Shown here one piece after another: positions 1 through 5,719 of a stretch of 7,918 bases of DNA; position 1 is the stretch's first letter; each line of letters begins with the position of its first letter. The notes below the pieces were generated by a model that did not search any database, had not been told where the DNA came from, and worked only from the letters and a program-made list of their open reading frames with translations. The stretch comes from Rhodospirillales bacterium (GTDB taxonomy: Bacteria; Pseudomonadota; Alphaproteobacteria; Rhodospirillales; JAPHTL01). Location: positions 1 to 7,918 of the forward strand of contig JAPHTL010000129.1 in NCBI GenBank assembly GCA_026193355.1. The letters are read 5' to 3'. The position numbers were made by a program, and so were the translations under genes.

Positions 1-1
1 C

Positions 2-175
2 TACTGGCTGGCCATCGCCGCCGCAACCATCCGGGTTTTCGGACCCGTCGCCTTCCCCGAAGCGTTATGGACGATCGAAGCATCCGGCGTTCTGTGGATT
101 ATGGCCTACGGCACATTCGGCGCTGCGTACTGGTCGATCCTCACCAAGCCCCGCATCGATGGGCGGGCGGGATAG
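2..175 (+). CDS. NnrS family protein, C-terminal end (partial)
   Basis: This is the last 57 codons of a gene that enters from the left edge, read in frame from base 2 to the TAG at 173-175. The fragment has two hydrophobic, Trp/Ala-rich segments (about residues 1-18 and 24-47 of the fragment) and ends in KPRIDGRAG. NnrS proteins are multi-pass membrane proteins linked to nitric-oxide response and often found with denitrification genes. As I recall, they end in a similar RV.GP...W......P..DG..G pattern. The call rests on that tail alone because the haem-ligand region lies outside the window. The gene converges on the DUF2062 gene with a 25-bp gap, and no terminator with a T-run is visible between them. 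Another polytopic membrane protein is possible but less likely. Confidence 0.72.
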   Translation, partial: YWLAIAAATIRVFGPVAFPEALWTIEASGVLWIMAYGTFGAAYWSILTKPRIDGRAG

Positions 176-189
176 GCGCACCGTTCTTT

Positions 190-211
190 TCAGGAAGACG
201 TCAGGAAGACG
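190..211. repeat. 11-bp perfect tandem direct repeat at the end of the DUF2062 gene
   Basis: TCAGGAAGACG occurs twice back to back (190-200 and 201-211). On the minus strand each unit contains TCTTCCTGA. The first unit supplies the last two serine codons and the stop of the DUF2062 gene. The second lies just downstream, in a frame shifted by 11 bases. It looks like a simple local duplication or slippage event. Confidence 0.9.
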
Positions 212-845
212 GCGGAGGTGTTTTGTCCTCGGCCGACAGGGCTTCCGCATCCCGTTTGTGACCGGCCGCCTTGTCGAAGCGCTTTTTCATGCGCCGGATG
301 CGATGTGATGTAACCACCCTCAACGACCAGCGGTAGCCCAACCAACCGAAAAGGGCCGCGTGGGGAATGCAGCCGACCATCATCGCCAGCCCCCATTCCT
401 TCGCCGCCATGATGACAAACGAGTCGAATTTTTCGATGAAGGTGGCGTGCTCATCCCAACCCGTTTCGAACAGCCCGACGAAGGCGGCATAACCGCTCAG
501 GTCATCCCAGCGGCCCAGCATCACCTGACCGGTCAGGTAGAAAACGTAATAGGTGGGAAACATGGTCACCACATTGGTGACCCAGGTCCAGGCCAGCCCG
601 ACGATCAGGCTGAAATCCCAGCGGAACAGGAAACGGGCGGCCAGCCACGTCATGGTGACGAAATACATCTGGACACCGACCAGCGGCGTCATCGCCCAGA
701 CCAGGCCGATCATCACGCCCCGCGCCGTGAATTCGGGCGGGTGGACACTGCGTTTGATGGGGACAAGCAGACGCAGGCGCATCAGGCGGTTCATACGTTG
801 CCAGAAGGTAAAACGCCTCATGTCCGGATCAAGCCTCGCCGACAT
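201..845 (-). CDS. DUF2062 domain membrane protein
   Basis: This encodes a 214-residue membrane protein of unknown biochemical function. Family features seen are a basic N-terminus (residues 10-32), then a segment containing TPLVGVQM (53-60). A second segment contains TWVTNVVTMFPTYY (87-100) followed by a Gly-Gln (106-107). A third hydrophobic stretch lies around 143-170, and a charged Lys/Arg-rich tail runs from about 181. The conserved TP..G.Q and TW..N..T..P motifs match my memory of DUF2062. The ATG at 845 was chosen because GGGAGGG lies about 10 bases upstream of it. The frame stays open to 1028, but those extra codons would run across the divergent MFS start and lack a ribosome site. 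Some DUF2062 domains occur fused to glycosyltransferases; this one stands alone. The role is unknown, and the C-terminus ends inside an 11-bp tandem repeat. Confidence 0.85.
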   Translation of the reverse strand: MSARLDPDMRRFTFWQRMNRLMRLRLLVPIKRSVHPPEFTARGVMIGLVWAMTPLVGVQMYFVTMTWLAARFLFRWDFSLIVGLAWTWVTNVVTMFPTYYVFYLTGQVMLGRWDDLSGYAAFVGLFETGWDEHATFIEKFDSFVIMAAKEWGLAMMVGCIPHAALFGWLGYRWSLRVVTSHRIRRMKKRFDKAAGHKRDAEALSAEDKTPPPSS

Positions 846-892
846 CCCCCGAAATCCCTCCCCCCGGTCTTGGCGGAAACGGCTGGAATCGT

Positions 893-969
893 CAACAGGA
901 ATACGCGGATATCGCATCATTTCGCATCGCGAAAATCCATCCGGTATTTTCCTGTTGCGCCACAACAGG
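893..969. promoter_or_regulatory. Divergent promoter region with three CAACAGG half-sites
   Basis: The heptamer CAACAGG occurs at 893-899 (plus), 951-957 (minus) and 963-969 (plus). The last two form a perfect inverted repeat, CCTGTTG-CGCCA-CAACAGG, ending 22 bases before the MFS start codon. The first two copies share nine bases (CAACAGGAA). This arrangement between two divergent genes suggests a repressor or activator site controlling the MFS gene, the DUF2062 gene, or both. A hairpin in the MFS leader mRNA is an alternative. No convincing -35/-10 pair was found here. Confidence 0.45.
920..934. promoter_or_regulatory. Palindrome TTTCGC-ATC-GCGAAA, possible operator
   Basis: This is a perfect 6+6-base inverted repeat with a 3-base spacer in the divergent intergenic region. 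It lies between the first CAACAGG copy and the CAACAGG palindrome. A short CGCATC direct repeat (913-918 and 923-928) overlaps it. Its form suits a dimeric transcription factor, but no known regulator is recognised. Confidence 0.35.
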
Positions 970-991
970 CCGGGTCTGTAGCTTCGATCCC

Positions 992-2257
992 ATGAACGCT
1001 GCCACATCCCCACAGGCCACCATGACAAAGGCGCTGGCCCTGCGCATCTTCATTCCCTTCGCGCTGGGCTACTTCCTTTCCTACCTTTTCCGGGTGGTCA
1101 ATGCGGTGATCGCGCCCGAACTGGTGGAAGACATCGGCCTGGACGCATCGCATCTGGGGCTTCTGACCAGCGTTTATTTCCTGACCTTTGCGGCCTTCCA
1201 GTTGCCGCTGGGCATCCTTCTGGATCGCTTCGGCCCGCGCAAGACAGAAGCCATCCTGTTGCTGTTCGCGGGACTTGGGGCCTTTGTCTTCTCCCAGGCG
1301 GAATCATCCACCGGCCTTCTGATCGGCCGCGCCCTCATCGGATTTGGCGTTTCGGCCTGCCTGATGGCAGCCTTCAAGGCCTTTGTCGACTGGTTCCCCA
1401 GCGAACGCCTGCCCTTGATCAACGGGTTGCAGATGGCGGCGGGTGGCCTTGGCGCCCTGGCGGCGACAACGCCGGTGGAAGCCGCCCTGCAAATCACCGA
1501 CTGGCGCGGCGTCTTCATGGTTCTGGCGGTCATGTCGGTGGTTATCGCCGCGCTTGTCCTTGCGATGGTCCCCAAACGCGATGACCCGCCCCACGACACC
1601 CATTTCAAAGAACAGCTTCAGGGCCTCAAGAGCGTTTTCGTCAGCCCCGTTTTCTGGAGCATCGCCCCCTGGACGGTCGCCTCGCAGGCAACCTTCCTGG
1701 CCATTCAGGGCCTGTGGGCCGGGCCGTGGCTGCGCGATGTCGCCGGACTGCCGCGGGGCGAAGTGGCCACCGTCCTGTTCATCGTGGCGGCCAGCATGGT
1801 TGCGGGGTTCATCCTGATGGGCACCATCGCCGCCCGGCTGTCTTCGCTGGGCGCGCGTCCCGTCTATGTCGCCGCCTTCGGCATGGCCATGTTCATGATC
1901 TTTCAGGTGTTTGTCATTCTGGAATGGACCGGTGCGGAACTGGGTCTCGGCGTGTTCGTTCTGTGGGCGCTGTTCGGGTTTTTCGGCACGACGGGAATCA
2001 TTCCCTATGCGGCCCTGTCGCAGGCCTTCCACTCCGCCCTTGCGGGTCGCGTCAACACCAGCATCAACCTTCTGGTGTTTGTCGCCGCCTTCGCCGTGCA
2101 GTGGGGCATGGGAGGGATCATCAACGCCTATTCGGAAGCAGGCGCCAGCGGATACGCCCCGCAGGGCTATCAGATGGCGTTTCTTGCCATGCTGGGGATT
2201 CAGGCCATAGCGGCGGCCTGGTTCGTCATAAGCGCCATGCGCGGAAACCGCCCCTGA
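992..2257 (+). CDS. Major facilitator superfamily (MFS) transporter
   Basis: This is a 421-residue inner-membrane transporter, within the usual length for a 12-helix MFS protein. Visible features are a first helix around residues 16-40 and a second around 55-73. The helix 2-3 loop motif GILLDRFGPRK (74-84) follows, which is classic MFS motif A. A fourth helix begins with GRALIGFG (112-119), where R113 matches the conserved motif B arginine. A charged central cytoplasmic loop spans about 194-212, and further hydrophobic segments run to the C-terminus. The substrate cannot be read from the sequence. The overall look is of the broad MFS_1 group of sugar-acid or metabolite permeases. The start is uncertain: both the ATG at 992 and an ATG at 1022 have weak ribosome sites. 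Palindromes directly upstream suggest regulated, perhaps substrate-induced, expression. Confidence 0.9.
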   Translation: MNAATSPQATMTKALALRIFIPFALGYFLSYLFRVVNAVIAPELVEDIGLDASHLGLLTSVYFLTFAAFQLPLGILLDRFGPRKTEAILLLFAGLGAFVFSQAESSTGLLIGRALIGFGVSACLMAAFKAFVDWFPSERLPLINGLQMAAGGLGALAATTPVEAALQITDWRGVFMVLAVMSVVIAALVLAMVPKRDDPPHDTHFKEQLQGLKSVFVSPVFWSIAPWTVASQATFLAIQGLWAGPWLRDVAGLPRGEVATVLFIVAASMVAGFILMGTIAARLSSLGARPVYVAAFGMAMFMIFQVFVILEWTGAELGLGVFVLWALFGFFGTTGIIPYAALSQAFHSALAGRVNTSINLLVFVAAFAVQWGMGGIINAYSEAGASGYAPQGYQMAFLAMLGIQAIAAAWFVISAMRGNRP

Positions 2258-2272
2258 GGGCATAAAGCCCCC

Positions 2273-2300
2273 TTCAATTTCGGACGGAAGGCTGTAAACT
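2273..2300 (+). promoter_or_regulatory. Weak candidate promoter for purB
   Basis: TTCAAT (2273-2278) and TAAACT (2295-2300) are separated by 16 bases, and the start of transcription would fall near 2307. Both hexamers are poor matches to the sigma-70 consensus. The site is suggested mainly by its position in the 106-bp gap upstream of purB. Confidence 0.22.
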
Positions 2301-2317
2301 CCGCCCTTTCCCATTCC

Positions 2318-2335
2318 GCGTCCGACAAAGGACGC
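2318..2335 (+). other. Stem-loop in the purB leader
   Basis: GCGTCC-GACAAA-GGACGC is a perfect 6-bp stem with a 6-base loop, ending 28 bases before the purB ATG. There is no T-run after it, so it is not an intrinsic terminator. It could stabilise the leader mRNA, act as a protein site, or be incidental. Confidence 0.35.
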
Positions 2336-2363
2336 CGACGCAGACAGAATTTAAGGACGAGCG

Positions 2364-3758
2364 ATGATTCCACGTTACTCCCGGCCCGCCATGGCCGCCA
2401 TCTGGGAGCCTTCCAACAAGTTCCGCATCTGGTACGAGATCGAGGCCCATGCCTGTGACGCGCTGGCCGATCTGGGGGTTATCCCCCGCGAAGCCGCCGA
2501 AGCGGTCTGGAAAAACGGCGACAAGCCCTATACCGACGAACGCATCGAACGGATCGACGCGATCGAGGCGGAAACCAAACACGACGTCATCGCGTTCCTG
2601 ACCGAACTGGCCGAACACGTCGGCGACTATTCCCGCTTCGTCCATCAGGGCATGACCAGTTCCGACGTTCTGGATACCTGCCTCGGCGTACAGATGAGCC
2701 AGGCCGCCGATATCCTGCTCGACGATGTGGATCGCCTTCTGGCCGCGCTGGAGAAACGCGCGTTCGAGACAAAGCTCATGCCCTGCATCGGGCGCAGCCA
2801 CGGCATCCATGCCGAACCGACGACCATGGGCCTGAAGTTCGCCCGCTTCCATGCCGAGTGGCAGCGCAACAGGGTGCGCCTGGCCGCAGCGCGCGAGGAA
2901 ATCGCCACCTGCGCCATATCCGGCGCGGTCGGCACCTTCGCCAACGTGGACCCCAAGGTCGAGGAACATGTCGCTTCGAAGCTGGGCCTGACGCCCGAAC
3001 CGGTCTCCACCCAGGTCATCCCGCGCGACCGTCATGCGCAGTTCTTCGCCACGCTGGGCGTTCTGGCCAGTTCGGTCGAGAATCTGGCGACCGAGATCCG
3101 TCACCTGCAACGCACCGAGGTCCGCGAGGCGCAGGAATATTTCGCGCCCGGCCAGAAGGGCAGCTCGGCGATGCCGCACAAGCGCAACCCGATCCTGACC
3201 GAGAACCTGACCGGCCTTGCCCGCATCGTGCGCATGGCCGTCGTTCCCGCGCTGGAAAACGTCACCCTGTGGCACGAACGCGACATTTCGCACAGTTCGG
3301 TCGAACGCATGATCGGCCCCGACGCCACCGTGACGCTCGATTTCGCCCTGAACCGCCTGGTCAGCGTCGTCGACAAGCTGGTGGTCTACCCCGAGAACAT
3401 GCGCGATCAGCTCAACAACTTCGGCGGCATCCACGACGCCCAGCGCGTCCTTTTGTTCCTGACGCAAAACGACGTCAGCCGCGAGGACGCCTACAGGATC
3501 GTCCAGCGCAACGCCATGCGGGTCTGGAAAAGCTTCGGGATCGATCCCGACAATCCCGACAGCCCGGCGCAGATGGACGCCGTCGAGAAGGAAGCGGGCG
3601 AGCATGAAAACCGTCTGTTCTTCTTCCTCTCAAAAGACGAGGACCTTGCCCGTCTGCTGAACGTCGAGAATCTGTCCCGCCTGCTGGACGAGGATTCCAT
3701 CAGCTATCACACCAAGCGTGTTGATTCGATCTTCCAGCGCGTCTTCGGTCGTTCATAA
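2364..3758 (+). CDS. purB: Adenylosuccinate lyase
   Basis: Cytoplasmic enzyme of purine synthesis. It cleaves SAICAR to AICAR plus fumarate, and adenylosuccinate to AMP plus fumarate. The N-terminus IPRYSRPAM is typical of PurB. H94 precedes TSSDVLDT (98-105), and GRSHGIHAEP (143-152) holds H146, the position of the catalytic acid histidine. The fumarase/aspartase superfamily signature GSSAMPHKRNP lies at 266-276, with the catalytic mobile-loop serine at 267/268. The ATG at 2364 follows AAGGA at good spacing. The protein has 464 residues, while many alphaproteobacterial PurB proteins are about 430-435 by memory. The surplus appears as an acidic, Asp/Glu/Pro-rich insertion around residues 389-418, before the final C-terminal part. 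The gene has its own 106-bp leader and converges on the minus-strand operon with only 6 bp between stop codons. Confidence 0.97.
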   Translation: MIPRYSRPAMAAIWEPSNKFRIWYEIEAHACDALADLGVIPREAAEAVWKNGDKPYTDERIERIDAIEAETKHDVIAFLTELAEHVGDYSRFVHQGMTSSDVLDTCLGVQMSQAADILLDDVDRLLAALEKRAFETKLMPCIGRSHGIHAEPTTMGLKFARFHAEWQRNRVRLAAAREEIATCAISGAVGTFANVDPKVEEHVASKLGLTPEPVSTQVIPRDRHAQFFATLGVLASSVENLATEIRHLQRTEVREAQEYFAPGQKGSSAMPHKRNPILTENLTGLARIVRMAVVPALENVTLWHERDISHSSVERMIGPDATVTLDFALNRLVSVVDKLVVYPENMRDQLNNFGGIHDAQRVLLFLTQNDVSREDAYRIVQRNAMRVWKSFGIDPDNPDSPAQMDAVEKEAGEHENRLFFFLSKDEDLARLLNVENLSRLLDEDSISYHTKRVDSIFQRVFGRS

Positions 3759-3764
3759 CCGGGT

Positions 3765-4766
3765 TCAGGGGGCGGAACCACCGCCCCCTGCCCGCAGTTT
3801 CCATTCCGCTATCGCGTCCATGCAGCGACGGTGGATTTCCCTTGCAGGTTGCGACCACAGCGACAGTGCGCCGCGCACCAGCCCGGCCTGCACGATGACG
3901 TCGCTTTCCGGCACTGAAAACACGGGATCGTATCCGCTGGCCTGCAGGTACATGTAGCTGCGCTTGTCGGGTTCGCACGCCGCCAGCGCCGGAAACGTAC
4001 CCAGTGGATCGGGAACCGCGTTGAAGAAGCCGTGGGCAAGGCCGATGAACAGATCCTCGTCCCGATAGGGCAATGTCACACCGACCTCGGCGATCAACAG
4101 CACAGGCGTGGTCGGGCGAAGCGCCCCGCCGGTCGATTCTCCCACGGCCTGGACGAACTGTCCGAGGTCCGTCTCTGATCGTTTGTAGAAATGCGCAAGG
4201 GAATCCCAAACGCTGGCGATATCGTCAATCCATCCGTAACAGAATCCGTGTAAACGCGCCTCGGCATCGACGACCGCCGTGGCGAAGAAGTTCCCGGCAT
4301 CGGACATACGGCGGATGATCTTCGCCGTCAGTTCCGCGGGGTCGTGACAGAACGACAACGGTCGATCGCATACCGGTCTTGCGCAATGGGTCGGAAGATC
4401 AAGGCCATCACGCTCCAGTTCGACCAGCGGAATGTAATGGGCGGTCCGGTAGGCGTCTTCGATCGATGTCCTGTGCCCTTCTTCACAACACAGGTATTCC
4501 CCCCAGCTTCCCTTGTCCACGGGCGGGCCGTGCCCGAAAACATCGCGCAACACGGCGGTCAGCCTGCGTGCCTGCGCGGCCCTTGATTTGATATCGGCGG
4601 CGGGTCTGACGCGGGCCAGCCACACGGGCGGCAACGATCCAATACGATAAGGGCCAGCATAGGGTGAAAGGCCGTGGTCGGACGGCCAGCGCGGCGGTGT
4701 TCCGCGCAGGCGCACCGTTGGCGCCGGGCCAAGGGCCATGAGATCGGCTTCCGGTTTTCCGTCCAT
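3765..4766 (-). CDS. Hypothetical cysteine-rich protein, possibly GNAT-like; partner of the AdoMetDC-like gene
   Basis: This encodes a 333-residue soluble protein that I do not recognise as a named family. The N-terminal half has a Cys/His cluster. C93, C94 and H98 lie in YLCCEEGH, and H127, C128, C133, C140 and H141 lie in a second patch. The cluster could bind metal. The C-terminal half has a beta-hairpin-like stretch (about 158-179), a hydrophobic strand VLLIAEVGV (222-230), a helix with GLAHGFF (242-248) and SYMYLQASGYDPVF (270-283). That order recalls the acetyl-CoA-binding core and late 'Y..GF.P' motif of GNAT acetyltransferases. The GNAT pyrophosphate-loop glycines are not clear, so this is tentative. 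The ATG at 4766 starts 2 bp after the upstream gene's stop. A TTG at 4772 overlapping that stop is an alternative start, and either suggests translational coupling. The C-terminus GGGGSAP is encoded partly by the hairpin at 3766-3790. Confidence 0.8.
   Translation of the reverse strand: MDGKPEADLMALGPAPTVRLRGTPPRWPSDHGLSPYAGPYRIGSLPPVWLARVRPAADIKSRAAQARRLTAVLRDVFGHGPPVDKGSWGEYLCCEEGHRTSIEDAYRTAHYIPLVELERDGLDLPTHCARPVCDRPLSFCHDPAELTAKIIRRMSDAGNFFATAVVDAEARLHGFCYGWIDDIASVWDSLAHFYKRSETDLGQFVQAVGESTGGALRPTTPVLLIAEVGVTLPYRDEDLFIGLAHGFFNAVPDPLGTFPALAACEPDKRSYMYLQASGYDPVFSVPESDVIVQAGLVRGALSLWSQPAREIHRRCMDAIAEWKLRAGGGGSAP
3766..3790. terminator. 10-bp perfect hairpin between convergent genes, possible two-way terminator
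   Basis: CAGGGGGCGG (3766-3775) and CCGCCCCCTG (3781-3790) pair perfectly around a 5-base loop AACCA. The hairpin lies 8 bp after the purB stop. On the minus strand it overlaps the last codons and stop of the convergent gene. A long T-run is missing on both sides, so it is not a canonical Rho-independent terminator. It may instead block RNA polymerase or protect both 3' ends from exonucleases. Confidence 0.55.
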
Positions 4767-4768
4767 GA

Positions 4769-5530
4769 TCAATATTCCCAGTAACGCAGCCCGCGGATGT
4801 CGAGCCGCGCCATGGCGAAGGCCGCTGCGCGTTCTGCGACAAAGGGCTTGCAGGTGTAGATGTCGAGCGCGATGTCACCGGACCAGTCGATGATCACGCC
4901 CGAGGTTTCCCAGTGCATCCAGGCCGTCTGTCCGCGAACCATCGGGGATGACAGGGCCAGCATGTCGAGGGTCTTCGACAGGTCGCGCAGGAAGCGCTGC
5001 ACCCGACGCGGCGTAAGGGGGCGTTCGGCCGCACCGCGAACGGCAAGTCGTTGACGACATATGGTCGGGGCGAGGTCCCGCCAATCATCGCCCCCTGCAA
5101 GCATCGACTTGCAAACGGTGCGATCGGGCGTTGAGCCGAAAAACCATGTGGCGTGCCGCTCGACCACCGCATGATCGACGGCCAGAGGCGTGGCCAGATC
5201 GACACTGACGAAGGACGGGTTGCGATCATCCCACGCGTAAAGGTGGATGGCCGAGCGTTCCTCCAGCGGGACCCAGCCCGACAAGCCATAAAGCGTGGAA
5301 AGGTGGGTGCGTGGAGGGGACACAGGCGCAAGGCCAAGGATGCCAGCCAATTCATCCAGATAACGGCAAACCCGCGCATCACCATCGGAATCCGTTCCGA
5401 CAGGGCGATCACAGGTCAGTTCGACAACAATGGTGTCTCGCCCGGCATTGGGGAGCAACGGCCAGCAGCCGTAACCCACCTTTCCGCCGAAGGTATTTTC
5501 CGTCCCATCGTAGATACCGACGTCCTGCAT
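4769..5530 (-). CDS. Tandem-duplicated AdoMet decarboxylase-like protein
   Basis: This encodes a 253-residue protein that appears to hold two diverged copies of the S-adenosylmethionine decarboxylase (SpeD/SpeH) fold. Copy 1 has a strand-helix unit (33-66), then GLSGWVPLEERSAIHLYAW (82-100) and SVDLATP (109-115). Copy 2 has a helix (173-190), then AWMHWETSG (203-211), W216 and LDIYTCKPF (222-230), ending in YWEY. Class 1B enzymes use a self-cleaving Ser five residues before a catalytic His, plus a Cys in the (V/L)D(V/I)(F/Y)TC motif. Copy 1 keeps the His (H96) but has E91 at the Ser position and P115 at the Cys position. Copy 2 keeps the Cys (C227) but has T209 and I214 instead of Ser and His. 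Normal pyruvoyl-dependent decarboxylation is therefore doubtful. The ATG at 5530 follows GGGAGGT; the GTG at 5533 is too close to it. It is first in an operon with the Cys-rich gene. Confidence 0.8.
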   Translation of the reverse strand: MQDVGIYDGTENTFGGKVGYGCWPLLPNAGRDTIVVELTCDRPVGTDSDGDARVCRYLDELAGILGLAPVSPPRTHLSTLYGLSGWVPLEERSAIHLYAWDDRNPSFVSVDLATPLAVDHAVVERHATWFFGSTPDRTVCKSMLAGGDDWRDLAPTICRQRLAVRGAAERPLTPRRVQRFLRDLSKTLDMLALSSPMVRGQTAWMHWETSGVIIDWSGDIALDIYTCKPFVAERAAAFAMARLDIRGLRYWEY

Positions 5531-5551
5531 CACTACCTCCCGTTATTGGTG

Positions 5552-5564
5552 TGTATTTAATACA
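5552..5564. promoter_or_regulatory. Palindrome TGTATTTAATACA, probable operator of the AdoMetDC-like operon
   Basis: Perfect 6+6-base inverted repeat with one central base, 21 bases upstream of the chosen ATG (5530, minus). It overlaps the candidate -10 element and transcription start, the place expected for a repressor site. No specific regulator family can be assigned. Confidence 0.45.
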
Positions 5565-5584
5565 ACGCACCTATTACGGTTAAT
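5557..5584 (-). promoter_or_regulatory. Candidate promoter of the AdoMetDC-like operon
   Basis: On the minus strand, TTAAAC (5584-5579) and TATTAA (5562-5557) are separated by 16 bases, putting the transcript start near 5550. That leaves a leader of about 20 bases containing the GGGAGGT ribosome site. Both hexamers are only partial consensus matches; the geometry and the AT-rich context support the call. Confidence 0.35.
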
Positions 5585-5633
5585 CCGCACACGCAGCACG
5601 CGCAAGAAAAAAGTTGTAATTTCTATCATTTCA

Positions 5634-5648
5634 CTCGTTATACGAGTA
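5634..5648. promoter_or_regulatory. Palindrome ACTCGT-TAT-ACGAGT, second possible operator
   Basis: Perfect 6+6-base inverted repeat with a 3-base spacer, centred about 110 bases upstream of the AdoMetDC-like gene and just past the metY terminator. Since metY transcription should already have ended, the site most likely serves the AdoMetDC-like operon, as an upstream activator site or a distal repressor site. Confidence 0.4.
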
Positions 5649-5658
5649 TGGCTGGATA

Positions 5659-5696
5659 AAAAAAGGGCCGCTCCCCGGCCGTGGGAAGCGACCCTT
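5659..5696 (-). terminator. Rho-independent terminator of metY
   Basis: On the minus strand, a 13-bp stem (5696-5684 with 5677-5665, including two G-T wobbles) closes a 6-base loop ACGGCC. Seven T residues follow directly (5665-5659, with the first also closing the stem). It lies 24 bases after the metY stop. In the other direction there is no T-run, so it acts for metY only. It separates metY from the downstream AdoMetDC-like operon. Confidence 0.92.
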
Positions 5697-5719
5697 CTGT
5701 TCAGGTGGTCTGAACGCGA

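Noticed and set aside
846..1028. Longer N-terminus for the DUF2062 protein
   Set aside because: It would extend across the divergent control region and into the MFS gene, has no ribosome site, and adds residues unlike the family. The ATG at 845 has a good site.
2258..2275. GGGC-ATAAA-GCCC hairpin just after the MFS stop as a terminator
   Set aside because: The stem is only 4 bp and is not followed by a T-run, so it is too weak to call.
1304..2314. Minus-strand open frame (336 codons) opposite the MFS gene
   Set aside because: It is antisense to a clear transporter, its translation is His/Gly/Arg-rich and unlike a real protein, and it lacks a ribosome site.
2274..3605. Long minus-strand open frame (443 codons) opposite purB
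   Set aside because: It is a shadow of purB with low-complexity, His/Gly/Asp-rich translation and no family features.
5531..5533. GTG start for the AdoMetDC-like gene
   Set aside because: It sits only about 2 bases after the GGAGG ribosome site; the next codon, ATG at 5530, has normal spacing.
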